This document shows, in pieces, positions 9,020 to 17,901 of a stretch of 64,000 nt of DNA. The notes below the pieces were generated by a model, which saw nothing but the letters and a program-made list of their open reading frames with translations, had not been told where the DNA came from and did not search any database. The stretch comes from JAXMCK01 sp046349395 (GTDB lineage: Bacteria > Pseudomonadota > Alphaproteobacteria > Geminicoccales > Geminicoccaceae), in the NCBI GenBank assembly GCA_046349395.1, contig JAXMCK010000006.1, positions 558,001 through 622,000 on the forward strand. Direction: 5' to 3'. The number at the start of each line of letters is the position of its first letter. Position 1 is the first letter of the stretch. Made by a program: the position numbers and the translations under genes.

Positions 9020-9763
9020 TCAGTTCGAGAGGTTCTGGGCCGAGACCAGGACCGGCTGGTCGCGGTAGCTGTCCAGAAACAGCCGCTTCAGGTTCTCGAC
9101 CTTCGGCAGGTCGTTGTAGACGATATAGGGATAGTTGGGATTGAGGGCCAGGAAGTCCTGGTGATAGTCCTCGGCCGGGTAGAAGGTCCGATCCGGCTCG
9201 ATGCTCGTCGCGATCTTCGCCGGAAAGGCGCCCGACTGATCGAGCTGGGCGACGTATGCTGCCGCAATCTTCGCCTGCTCGGCATTCATCGGGAAGATCG
9301 CCGAGCGGTATTGCGTTCCGACATCCGGTCCTTGGCGATTCGACTGGGTCGGATCGTGGGCCACCGAAAAGAAGATCTGCAGGATGCGGCCATAGCTGAT
9401 CTTCGACGGGTCGTAGGTGATCTGGACGGACTCGGCGTGACCGGTCTGCCCGGTGCCCGTCATCTCGTAATGCGCGGTCGCGGCCTCGCCGCCGGTGTAG
9501 CCCGAGACGGCATTGGTGACGCCGGCCACGTGCTGGAAGACACCCTGGACGCCCCAGAAACAACCGCCGGCGACGACCGCCGTCTCCGCCACCGCGGTGC
9601 CCGCAGGCTCGTCCACCTGAGGTGCGGGCAGCACCCGGGCTTCCTCGGGCTGCGGCCCGGCCAGGACGATGCCGCCACCGACGATCGCCATGCCCGTGAC
9701 GAGCATGATCGCTGCGAGGCGAAGACGGTCCGCAAGCCAGGGCTTGGCAGTTTGGTGACGCAT
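9020..9763 (-). CDS. msrA: Peptide-methionine (S)-S-oxide reductase, membrane-anchored or exported
   Basis: 247 residues. The catalytic core starts at residue 65 with GGCFWG (Cys68 as nucleophile) and contains the GYTGG, TGHAE and QYRSAIF motifs of MsrA. An N-terminal extension of about 60 residues has a hydrophobic stretch (LAAIMLVTGMAIVGGGIVLAG), so the enzyme probably works in the periplasm or is membrane-anchored. It repairs methionine-S-sulfoxide in proteins. No MsrB is present nearby. It converges on the LysR gene with only 4 bp between. Confidence 0.93.
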   Translation of the reverse strand: MRHQTAKPWLADRLRLAAIMLVTGMAIVGGGIVLAGPQPEEARVLPAPQVDEPAGTAVAETAVVAGGCFWGVQGVFQHVAGVTNAVSGYTGGEAATAHYEMTGTGQTGHAESVQITYDPSKISYGRILQIFFSVAHDPTQSNRQGPDVGTQYRSAIFPMNAEQAKIAAAYVAQLDQSGAFPAKIATSIEPDRTFYPAEDYHQDFLALNPNYPYIVYNDLPKVENLKRLFLDSYRDQPVLVSAQNLSN

Positions 9764-9969
9764 GAGGCCGCTCCCGGTAGCTGCAGGACTGGAGCAGAAG
9801 TGGGGTGCCTCTTGGGTCGTTGAACCGCCCGCCGCCCTCCCGTCCGTTCACGATCGCTTGCGGCCGCACTGCTCGGCGCGCCGGCAGTATGCCGAGACCA
9901 ACAGCAACCCTTTCTCTGATATCTACACGTCCAGGCGGAGTTCGCCGTCCACGGCTACCTGCAGACCAC

Positions 9970-10004
9970 CTCGTCGACGGCCTGCATCAGCGGCCGTCGA
10001 CGAG
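9970..10004 (-). terminator. 13-bp perfect hairpin after the FG-GAP-like gene
   Basis: CTCGTCGACGGCC and its exact complement GGCCGTCGACGAG enclose a 9-base loop just past the stop at 10018. On the minus strand no T-run follows, so it is either a Rho-assisted terminator or an mRNA 3' stabiliser. The rest of the 9764-10017 interval shows nothing else. Confidence 0.5.
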
Positions 10005-10017
10005 GCGGGTTCAGCGA

Positions 10018-11457
10018 TCAGAAGCCGATGCGGCCGATGACGATCATGTGCCGGCCCCAGGTGATCAGCTCGTCGCGGCCGTCGCCCTGGAGGTCGAACC
10101 AGACCGGTCGATAGGTCCACTGGTCGTAGCGCGAGAGCCGCTGCTCGCTGGCCGAAAGGTGGTCGAGCTTTCTGTACCAGGTGTCGTCGAGCCGGATGTT
10201 GCCGGTCGGTCCCATCACCCAGCCTTCGCCACCAGCGAGCTCGTCAGTGCCGAGGGCCCCGTCGAGATTGGCGTTTTCCACCGGCGCGAAGCGCTGGTTG
10301 GCGTTGAAGCGGAGGACGTGGCCATGACGGTCGACGAGGTAGGTGCCCTCCCTTGCCTGCATGGAGCCTTCGGTGCGGATCGCCACCGACAGTCCGGGCG
10401 AGCTCGGGTCGAGTTTGGCCATGATGGCATGTTGCTGCCCCGGGATGACGCTGTTCGGTATCGACCAGAGAAAACGGCAGGGTTTGCCCGGTACGTAACC
10501 GTAGGCGCGCGTGCCGGTGGCCCCTACGGCGACGATCTCGAGCCCCGGCGACGCCGGATCGAGGTCGCCGACCGCCATCGAGTCGACGTGATCCTTGCCG
10601 AACTCCTTCAGCGTGCAGATCAGCTTACCCGCGGAGTCGACGATGTACTTGCCGATCGCCACCGCAGCCGTCGTCCGGCCGGGGCCTGCGCCGACCGGCC
10701 ACAGATAGTGCCCGGACTCGCAGGTCGAGCGCTCCCAGCGCTTGGCGAACGACAGATTGAAGGCCAGCGTCCTCGCCCAGCGGTCGATGAAGTTGCCATG
10801 GCAATTGGCGTCCGGGTTCGCATTCGCGGCGACGAAGATCGTCGTGCCGGCGCCCTGCATGTTGAACACCGCGATCTGGCATTCGCTGTCCGCGGTTCCC
10901 GGCAGCGGAATCTGGCGGATGACCTGACCTGTCCGCCCTGCGCGAGCGACGAGGAAGCGCTTCTGCGAGCCCGGTGCCGACCAGCAATGGACGATGTCCT
11001 GGTCGCCGTCCCCATCGACATCGATGATCGCCAGCGTGTCGCGGTGGACATTGTCGCGGTGGACGCGACCGTCCGGATTTCCGATCTGCCAGAGTTTGGT
11101 GCCGTCCTGGCGCAGGACCCGCATGAGACGGTAGCCGTTGAAGTGCAGCAGCTCCCAGGTCCCGTCCTTGTCGACGTCGATCGGATAGATGTTGCCGCGG
11201 ACATTGACGGTGCCGTCGCCGTCGAGGGCGATCTCACGGACCGGCACGCCTCGCAGCGGGGCGGAGCTCGACGGCGCTCCAGGAACCGCGATCGTCTCGT
11301 AGGCGATGCCCCGCTGCCCGTTGCGGTGGAGAAGATCGCGATCCGATGCTTGCGCTCCGGACGACACGACCAAAGCGATGGCGACGGTCGACAGCAAATT
11401 TGCCAAAGCAATACAAATCGATCCGGCCACAGAGCGGCCGCGACATTTGCCAATCAT
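10018..11457 (-). CDS. Secreted FG-GAP/VCBS-like repeat protein
   Basis: 479 residues with an N-terminal signal peptide (hydrophobic core ICIALANLLSTVAIALVV, cleavage near AQA-S). Several calcium-loop type repeats are visible: DVDKDGTWELLHFNG, DVDGDGDQDIVHCW and the C-terminal GDGRDELITWG. This is the D-x-D-x-D-G-x-x-[DE] pattern of integrin-like FG-GAP/VCBS blades, so the protein is probably an exported beta-propeller. No catalytic residues were recognised. The gene stands alone, with an AT-rich promoter region upstream and a strong hairpin downstream. Confidence 0.75.
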   Translation of the reverse strand: MIGKCRGRSVAGSICIALANLLSTVAIALVVSSGAQASDRDLLHRNGQRGIAYETIAVPGAPSSSAPLRGVPVREIALDGDGTVNVRGNIYPIDVDKDGTWELLHFNGYRLMRVLRQDGTKLWQIGNPDGRVHRDNVHRDTLAIIDVDGDGDQDIVHCWSAPGSQKRFLVARAGRTGQVIRQIPLPGTADSECQIAVFNMQGAGTTIFVAANANPDANCHGNFIDRWARTLAFNLSFAKRWERSTCESGHYLWPVGAGPGRTTAAVAIGKYIVDSAGKLICTLKEFGKDHVDSMAVGDLDPASPGLEIVAVGATGTRAYGYVPGKPCRFLWSIPNSVIPGQQHAIMAKLDPSSPGLSVAIRTEGSMQAREGTYLVDRHGHVLRFNANQRFAPVENANLDGALGTDELAGGEGWVMGPTGNIRLDDTWYRKLDHLSASEQRLSRYDQWTYRPVWFDLQGDGRDELITWGRHMIVIGRIGF

Positions 11458-12004
11458 GACTTGATCCCTGAATTACTTGCTGAAATCAGAGCACGATCAC
11501 AAAACTGTAGGTTGCTGGTGAACTTCTCGATTCAACCAAAAATAAAATATTTGAGCATACGATAGTGCGTCGGTGGTGGTGACGCCCGCCGTCCGGCCTC
11601 GCTGAACCCGAAGCGAAGGCCGGTCAGAACTGCGTGGAGAATGTCGGGAAAGGCGGTGACGATGCATGTGGTCTCGACGACCACAGTTGCTTCAGCCTTC
11701 GGACCACAGCTGATGCTCAATCGACAGGTGAACGCCACCTGCAGGTTCCAGACGTTGGCAGTCGTGATCTCGTCGAAGTCACTTTAGCGCGTCGAGGCGC
11801 TATTCTTGGCCGGCATCGTCCAGTGGCGGTCGTCAGGTATGAGACAGAAGGTGGCGGGTATCTCGGCCGCTGGGGCAGGATCCAGCCGGTGAACAGAACG
11901 CGACGCAGCCGAGTGCCGCGCGTCGCGTCATGTGCCCTTCCGGCCACCGATGCCGGCCAGGATGAAATTGCTCGGCACCGGTCGCCCGCCGGTGCCGGCG
12001 TGCC
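11458..12004. other. 547-bp intergenic region with AT-rich upstream segment
   Basis: The first ~110 bp (11458-11570) are clearly AT-rich for this genome and probably hold the promoter of the FG-GAP-like gene. The remaining ~430 bp have ordinary GC; short open frames exist on both strands (for example 11532-11738 on the minus strand), but none has a recognisable product or a convincing start site. It may be decayed coding sequence. A hairpin closes the region. Confidence 0.5.
11973..11997 (-). terminator. 9-bp hairpin downstream of the CocE/dipeptide transporter operon
   Basis: CGGCACCGG pairs with CCGGTGCCG around a 7-base loop, just after the stop of the hydrolase gene at 12005. On the minus strand it is followed by GAGCAATTTCATCC, a weak T-tract. 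It plausibly terminates the operon. Confidence 0.5.
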
Positions 12005-14080
12005 TCAAGTCCCGTCGCGGGGGATCGTCTCGTCCCAGGTGCGGGACAGCATCGGCCGGCCGCCGTCGCTGACGGTGATCGAGGCCTGGATGCGATAGTC
12101 GGTCTTGGTCGAGGTCATCAGCTGCCAGGTCTCGATCCGGGCCTGCAGCCCACCCTCACGGCCGCACTCCTTGACCGCCCGAAGCTCCGCCATCGCCCCA
12201 GCCGGATCGTCGGGGTGGACGCTGAAGCGGCGCTCGAAGCGGACGCCCAAGGTCCAGCCGTCGGGCTCGTAGCGGACCTTGCCGCCGTCCTCCTCGTGCA
12301 CGAAGCTGACGACACCCGACGCCAGATCCTCCTCGATCCGAGCCATCGTCGGCAGCGCCGGACGCAGCATCGTCACGGGATGGACCGGCGTGTGCTCGGG
12401 CGGGGGAAGCTCGCGCAGCGTCGCGTCCTCGGGACGTGGTGCGCGGAGCGGCAGATCGAGCCGGCTGCCTTCGTGCAGCGAGAGCGTCACAAGGCGCGGC
12501 GAGGGCCAGACCACCGGCCAGAGAGCACTGGCCAGCGAGATCCGGATGCGGTTCCCGGCCGCGAAGCGATGCGCGATGTCGTTCAGCGCCACGGTGAACC
12601 GGTACCGCTTGCCGGGCACCAGCGGCGTCACCGTCTCGTGTGCGGCGTCGTGGGTGAGGTTCAAAAGGCTGTAGGTGACGAGCGTCGAGGCGCCGTCGGG
12701 CTGCACGTCGCACAGGCGGGCGCTGACGAAGGCCGTCGGCTGGTCGACCGACAGCTCCAGCTCCACCCTCGGCTGGCCGAAAATCTCCACCGGCGCTTCG
12801 AGCACAGGACCGGTGAAGGTCAGGCCGACGGCATCGTCGGCCCGCTGGTCGCGCGGCGATTCGGGATCGCCCGCCCCCATGTCGCACCAGAAGGGCGTGC
12901 AGGTGCCGTAGGTGGCCGGCACGCGTGCCTCGGCACTCAACGGCTCGGGTTCACCGGTGAGCCGGCCGCCATCGGCGAGGTACTGGCCACCGACCTTCAC
13001 ATGGTCCGACGGCCAGCCGGGCTCGGCGATCCAGCGGCCCTCGCGGCGGGTGTAGAGCGTCTGCGGCCGGGCGCTGTCGTTCATCCACACGCGGTAGGCC
13101 GGCTCGTCCATGACGCCGTTGTCGACGTCCTTCAGCCAGTGGTCCCACCAGCGCAGCGCCTCGGTCATGTAGCCCATCATCGGGCCCGGCATGGCCTGAT
13201 GCTGGTACTGGTGGCCCCAGGGCCCCACCAGCGCCTTTTTCGGGCAGGTGAGCCCGGCCATGAGGCGCGGCACCGGATTGGAGTAGCCGTCGGCCCAGCC
13301 GCCGATCAGGTACACGGGGCACTTGATCGCCGCGTAGTCCTCGCAGACCGAGCCGTGCTTCCAGATCTCGTCGCGGCGCTGGTGGCGCAGCCAGTCGATG
13401 ATCCAGGGGCGGACCACGTCGAGCCGCTCGCGCCACATCTTTTCCCAGTCGGCTCCGACCAGCAGCGGATCGGGTGGGCGGGCATCGAGCGGGAACATGA
13501 CGAACGACCAGTTCGCGTTCTCGTTCAGGAGGCAGCCGCCCATCGCATGGATGTCGTCTGCGTAGCGGTCGTCCGTCGAGTACATCGAGATGACGGCCTT
13601 CAGCGCCTCGGGGCGCCGGGCCGCCACCTGCAGGCCGTTGAAGCCGCCCCAGGACTTCCCCATCATCCCGACGCGCCCGGTGCACCAGGGCTGGGCCGCG
13701 ATCCAGGCGATGACCTCGAGGGCGTCGTCCTGCTCCTGTTTCAGATACTCGTCGAGCAGGACCCCTTCCGACTCGCCGCTGCCGCGCAGGTCGACCCGGA
13801 TCGCGGCATAGCCATTGCCCGCGAAGTAGGGGTGCATCGCCTCGTCGCGCGCCGCCGTGCCGTCGCGCTTGCAGTAGGGTATGTATTCCAGGATCGCCGG
13901 TACGGGCCGCTCCAGCGCGTCGACCGGCAGCCAGTAGCGACAGGCGAGGCGCGTGCCGTCGGCCAGCGGGAGCCAGGCGTGCGTCACCTCGCGGATCGCG
14001 ACCGGCAACTCGCTCAGCTGGACGATGCGGGCGGTCTCGCGCTCGCCGCTCTCACCGCCGCGGGAAGGGCCCACCATCAT
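12005..14080 (-). CDS. CocE/NonD family (X-Pro dipeptidyl-peptidase S15) hydrolase
   Basis: 691 residues from the ATG at 14080, which overlaps the stop of the ABC ATPase gene (ATGA), so translation is coupled. The alpha/beta-hydrolase core shows the nucleophile elbow GMMGKSWGGFNG and the early RVDLRGSGESEG segment. The C-terminal ~250 residues form the jelly-roll domain typical of S15/CocE proteins (VELELSVDQPTAFVSARLCDV). Relatives cleave X-Pro peptides, cocaine or glutaryl-acyl esters. Placed as the last gene of a dipeptide-type transporter operon, it probably hydrolyses the imported compound in the cytoplasm. The exact substrate is not deducible. Confidence 0.88.
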   Translation of the reverse strand: MMVGPSRGGESGERETARIVQLSELPVAIREVTHAWLPLADGTRLACRYWLPVDALERPVPAILEYIPYCKRDGTAARDEAMHPYFAGNGYAAIRVDLRGSGESEGVLLDEYLKQEQDDALEVIAWIAAQPWCTGRVGMMGKSWGGFNGLQVAARRPEALKAVISMYSTDDRYADDIHAMGGCLLNENANWSFVMFPLDARPPDPLLVGADWEKMWRERLDVVRPWIIDWLRHQRRDEIWKHGSVCEDYAAIKCPVYLIGGWADGYSNPVPRLMAGLTCPKKALVGPWGHQYQHQAMPGPMMGYMTEALRWWDHWLKDVDNGVMDEPAYRVWMNDSARPQTLYTRREGRWIAEPGWPSDHVKVGGQYLADGGRLTGEPEPLSAEARVPATYGTCTPFWCDMGAGDPESPRDQRADDAVGLTFTGPVLEAPVEIFGQPRVELELSVDQPTAFVSARLCDVQPDGASTLVTYSLLNLTHDAAHETVTPLVPGKRYRFTVALNDIAHRFAAGNRIRISLASALWPVVWPSPRLVTLSLHEGSRLDLPLRAPRPEDATLRELPPPEHTPVHPVTMLRPALPTMARIEEDLASGVVSFVHEEDGGKVRYEPDGWTLGVRFERRFSVHPDDPAGAMAELRAVKECGREGGLQARIETWQLMTSTKTDYRIQASITVSDGGRPMLSRTWDETIPRDGT

Positions 14081-16080
14081 GCGGCGAGCGGGAAATGGCA
14101 GCACACGCTGCGGCCATCGCGAAGCGGGCGCGGCTGCGGTGCCTCGCTGCGGCAGCGATCCTGTGCGATCGGGCAGCGGGGGTGGAACTCGCAACCCTGC
14201 GGACGGCGCAGCAGGCTCGGCACCTCGCCCTCGATCGAGCGGAGCTGCCGTCGCCGCTTCGGATCGGGCCGGGGCACGCCCTCGACCAGCGAGCGGGTGT
14301 AGGGATGGGCGGGGGCCGCGAAAACGGCATCCGCATCACCCTGCTCGACGAGCCGGCCCAGATACATGATGCCGATCCGGTCGGCGATGTGGCGCACGAC
14401 CGGCAGATTGTGGGTGATCACAAGATAGCTGAGCCCGTGCTCGCGTTGCAGATCGTGGAGGAGGTTCAGGATCTCGCCCTGAACGGACACGTCTAGACCC
14501 GCCGTCGGCTCGTCGGCAATGACGAGCTTCGGCCGCAGCGCCAAGGCCCGGGCCACGCCGACGCGGCGCGCCTGCCCGCCCGACAACTCGTGCGGGTAAC
14601 GATCGAGCAGGTCGCGCGGCAGGGCCACGAGGTCGATCAGCCGCTCGGCCTCCCGGTCCAGCGCCTGCGTCGCCCCGCCATGGACGACGAAGGGCTCGAC
14701 CAGGAGCGAGCGCACCGACAGACGGGGGCTCAGCGAGCCGACCGGGTCCTGGAACATCATCGCGACCTCGCGGCGCATGCCGCGCCAGCCGGCCTCGTCG
14801 AGCCCACTCACCTCCTGGCCGAGCAGACGGATCGACCGGCTGCTGCTGCGAACGAGGCCCATCAGCGCCCGGCCGAGGCTCGTCTTCCCCGACCCGCTCT
14901 CGCCGACGATGCCGACCGTCTCGCCGGCCTTCAGCGCCAGCGAGACGCCCGCTACCGCGTCGAGCGAGGGCGGCTCCCGGCCCGCGAGGCGCGCCCGCCA
15001 GGCACCCGGCAGGCGGAAACGGACATGCACCACCTGCGCGTCGAGCACGGGCTCGCCGGCCGCGTGCCGCACGGGCTCGACTGGGGCCGCGCGCGTCCCT
15101 GCCGGTGCTGTTGGTGCCGCGGCGTGGCAGCGGGCGACATGACCGTCCGCCAAGCTCACGTCCGGCGGCCGCACGGTCCGGCAGACCTCCATCACGATCG
15201 GACAGCGGGGGGCGAAGATGCAGCCGACGGGTGCGCGCCTCAGATCCGGCACCTCGCCCGGGATCACCGGCAGGCGCCGCGTCTTCGCCAGTACGCGGGC
15301 GGGGTCGCAGTCGAGGAGTGCCCGCGTGTAGGGGTGGCCGGGTGCTTCGAAGATCGTCCCGATGTCGCCCCGCTCCACGACCTCGCCGGCATAGAGCACC
15401 ACGACCTCGTCGCAGAGCTCGGCGACGAGCCCCAGATTGTGCGAGACGAGGACGACGGTGGCGTCCAGCTCCGCCTGCAGCCGCTGCAGCAGGAGCGCGA
15501 TCTGCGCCTCCATGGTGACGTCCAGCGCCGTCGTCGGCTCGTCGGCGATGAGCAGCGCCGGATCGGTCAGGAGCGCCATGGCGATGCCGGCGCGCTGGCG
15601 CATGCCGCCGCTGAACTGGTGCGGAAAGTCGAGGATGCGCCGCTCGGGATCGGGAATACCGACGGTGCGCAGCAGCTTGACGGCCGTCTCCCGCTTCTGG
15701 CCCATGGTCCGGTCGCCTCGGCGGTACTGGATATCCGCCATCTGCCGCGCATAGGTGAGGACCGGGATCTGCGAGGTCATCGGGTCCTGGAAGACGACCG
15801 ACACGTCCTCGCTGCGGAAACGGTCCAGCGCCTGCTGCGGCAGGCCCAGTACGTCCTTCTCGCCGAATCGGATGCTGCCGCCTTTCACCTCGGCGTTCTG
15901 CGCCAGGAGTCGGGTGATGGCCCAGATCACGGTGCTCTTGCCGGACCCGCTCTCGCCGACGATGCCGAGGATCCGCCCCTTGGGCACGTCGAGGTCGACA
16001 TGACGGAGCGCGTGGACGGGCCCGCTCGGCGTCACGAAGTCGACGCTGAGGTCGCGCACCTCCAGGAGATTGCCGCTCAT
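14077..16080 (-). CDS. Fused double ATP-binding subunit of a dipeptide-type ABC transporter
   Basis: 667 residues containing two complete ATPase domains, equivalent to DppD plus DppF. Each has a Walker A (GESGSGKST near residue 38; GESGSGKTS near 390), a signature (FSGGMRQRAGIAMAL; LSGGQARRVGVARAL) and a Walker B (LLIADEPTTALD; LVIADEPTAGLD). Each half ends with the oligopeptide-transporter C-terminal Cys motif (CIFAPRCPIVMEVC; CEFHPRCPIAQDRC). It overlaps the permease upstream and the hydrolase downstream by 4 bp. Such fusions are known (GsiA, YejF). Confidence 0.95.
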   Translation of the reverse strand: MSGNLLEVRDLSVDFVTPSGPVHALRHVDLDVPKGRILGIVGESGSGKSTVIWAITRLLAQNAEVKGGSIRFGEKDVLGLPQQALDRFRSEDVSVVFQDPMTSQIPVLTYARQMADIQYRRGDRTMGQKRETAVKLLRTVGIPDPERRILDFPHQFSGGMRQRAGIAMALLTDPALLIADEPTTALDVTMEAQIALLLQRLQAELDATVVLVSHNLGLVAELCDEVVVLYAGEVVERGDIGTIFEAPGHPYTRALLDCDPARVLAKTRRLPVIPGEVPDLRRAPVGCIFAPRCPIVMEVCRTVRPPDVSLADGHVARCHAAAPTAPAGTRAAPVEPVRHAAGEPVLDAQVVHVRFRLPGAWRARLAGREPPSLDAVAGVSLALKAGETVGIVGESGSGKTSLGRALMGLVRSSSRSIRLLGQEVSGLDEAGWRGMRREVAMMFQDPVGSLSPRLSVRSLLVEPFVVHGGATQALDREAERLIDLVALPRDLLDRYPHELSGGQARRVGVARALALRPKLVIADEPTAGLDVSVQGEILNLLHDLQREHGLSYLVITHNLPVVRHIADRIGIMYLGRLVEQGDADAVFAAPAHPYTRSLVEGVPRPDPKRRRQLRSIEGEVPSLLRRPQGCEFHPRCPIAQDRCRSEAPQPRPLRDGRSVCCHFPLAA

Positions 16081-16952
16081 CGCCGCCGCAGCCTCGGGTC
16101 CAGCACGTCGCGCAGGCTCTCGCCGAGGAAGGTGAAGCCCAGCGTGGTCAGCACCAGCGGCACGCCGCCGGCGATCACCGGCCAGGGCGTTTCCCGGATG
16201 ATGAGGTAGCCCTCGTTCAGGATGGTGCCCCAGCTTGCCGTCGGCGGCAGCACGCCGAGACCGAGGAAGCTGAGGCCCGCCTCGACCGTGACGACGACCG
16301 GCACGTCCATCGCGCCCAGGATCAGCATGGGCCCGACGATGTTGGGCAGCACGTGGCGCAGCATGATCCGCCAGGGACTGGCCCCCAGCGCCCGCTCGGC
16401 GGCGATGAACTCGGCTCCCTTCAGCGCCTGCGTGCTGGTCCGGGCGAGCCTCGCATAGCTCGGGATCGAGGTGACGATGATGACGGCCAGCATCACGGCG
16501 ATGCTGGGCCCGGTCAGCGCCACCACCGCCATCGCCATGATGATCGCCGGGAAGGAGCGCACGGCGTCCATCAGGAGCAGCAGCAGATTGTCGAGCCAGC
16601 GCGGCCCGTAGCCGGCGACGATGCCGAGTGCCAGGCCCAGGCTCAGCGACACGCCGATGCTGATCACGGCGATCGAGAGCGCGATCCGGCCGCCGTAGAT
16701 GACGCGGGAGAGGATGTCCCGGCCCAGCTGGTCCGTGCCCAGCCAGTGCAGCAGGGAGGGGCCCTGCATCCGGTTGCGGATGTCGATCTGGTTCGGCGCG
16801 TAGGGGGCCAGGAGCGGGGCCGCCAGAGCGGAGCCCACGAACAGCAGCACGATGACGAGCCCGACCATCCCCTGCCGGTCGCGCAGGAAGCGCCGTAGCG
16901 CCTCGCCGCGCACAGGCCCGGTGGCGATCGCCTCAGAGAGTGTCGCGGACAC
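16077..16952 (-). CDS. Dipeptide-type ABC transporter permease (DppC-like)
   Basis: 291 residues, about six membrane spans. The DppC-type N-terminus (FLRDRQGMVGLVIVLLFVGSALAAPLLAPYAPN, HWLGTDQLGRDILSRVIYGGR) and the cytoplasmic EAA loop (AAERALGASPWRIMLRHVLPN) are present. It overlaps the end of the DppB-like gene and is coupled by ATGA to the ATPase gene. It forms the inner-membrane pore with the next permease. Confidence 0.95.
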   Translation of the reverse strand: MSATLSEAIATGPVRGEALRRFLRDRQGMVGLVIVLLFVGSALAAPLLAPYAPNQIDIRNRMQGPSLLHWLGTDQLGRDILSRVIYGGRIALSIAVISIGVSLSLGLALGIVAGYGPRWLDNLLLLLMDAVRSFPAIIMAMAVVALTGPSIAVMLAVIIVTSIPSYARLARTSTQALKGAEFIAAERALGASPWRIMLRHVLPNIVGPMLILGAMDVPVVVTVEAGLSFLGLGVLPPTASWGTILNEGYLIIRETPWPVIAGGVPLVLTTLGFTFLGESLRDVLDPRLRRR

Positions 16953-17877
16953 GGGGATCGAGCCAGGCGACGATAAGGTCGGCGAGGAGGGCGATCGTCA
17001 CATACATGGCCGTCATCGCCAGCACGGCACCCTGCACCACCGGGAAGTTACGGCTCTCGACCATGTCGTAGATCAGCTTCCCCAGCCCCGGCCGGGCGAA
17101 GATGATCTCGGCGAAGACGGCCCCCGTCAGGAGGCTGCCGAAGCCGATGCCCAGCATGGTGACGGTCGGCAGGATCGCCATCCGGAGTGCGTAGTCGAAC
17201 ACCACCTTGCGCTCGGTCAGCCCGGCGGCGCGGGCGGCGCGGATATAGTTCTCGCCCATCACCTCCAGCATCGAGGCGCGCACGAGCCGCGCCAGATAGC
17301 CGACCCAGCCCAGCCCCACGGCGAAGGCCGGGAGGATCAGATGGTAGATCTGGTCGCCGAGATCGCCGGGCTCGCCGGCGCCGATGACCGGCAGCCAGCC
17401 GAGGCCGATGGCGAAGACGAGCAGCGACCAGATGGCCACGAGGAAGGACGGGATCGCGATCGTGCCGACGCTGATGACACCCGTGATCCGGTCGAACCAG
17501 CTGTTGGGCCGCACGGCCGAGAGGCACCCCAGGGCGATGCCCAGCATTGCCGACCAGCCGAGCCCGGCGGCGGCGAGGATCATCGTGCGGGCTAGATCGG
17601 GCAGCACCATGCCCAGCACGCTGCGGCCGGAGAAGATGTCCTCGCCGAGGTCGCCCCGCAGCATGTTGCCGATGAAGACGGTGAACTGGGTCAGCACCGG
17701 CTCGTTCAGGTGCATCCGCTCGGCATAGCGGGCACGGACCTCGGGTGTCGCGCGGGTCCCGAGGGCGATCGTCGCCGGATCGCCCGGCATGAGATGCAGC
17801 AACGCGAAGAGCGAGAGCATCACCAGTGCTACGATCGCCACGGCGAGGCCGCAGCGACGCAGCGCGTACCCCCACAT
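16933..17877 (-). CDS. Dipeptide-type ABC transporter permease (DppB-like)
   Basis: 314 residues. The N-terminus is typical (YALRRCGLAVAIVALVMLSLFALLHLMPGDPA) and six membrane helices follow, with the EAA loop at AARAAGLTERKVVFDYALRMAILP. It precedes and overlaps the DppC-like gene by 20 bp and follows the solute-binding protein gene by 24 bp, all in one minus-strand operon. Confidence 0.95.
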   Translation of the reverse strand: MWGYALRRCGLAVAIVALVMLSLFALLHLMPGDPATIALGTRATPEVRARYAERMHLNEPVLTQFTVFIGNMLRGDLGEDIFSGRSVLGMVLPDLARTMILAAAGLGWSAMLGIALGCLSAVRPNSWFDRITGVISVGTIAIPSFLVAIWSLLVFAIGLGWLPVIGAGEPGDLGDQIYHLILPAFAVGLGWVGYLARLVRASMLEVMGENYIRAARAAGLTERKVVFDYALRMAILPTVTMLGIGFGSLLTGAVFAEIIFARPGLGKLIYDMVESRNFPVVQGAVLAMTAMYVTIALLADLIVAWLDPRVRDTL

Positions 17878-17901
17878 CGCGGACGCGAGCCCGCGCCTTC
17901 G

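Noticed and set aside
11532..11947. Small open frames on both strands in the 11458-12004 gap
   Set aside because: No ribosome site, no family resemblance and Arg-rich composition; kept only as a note in the intergenic entry.
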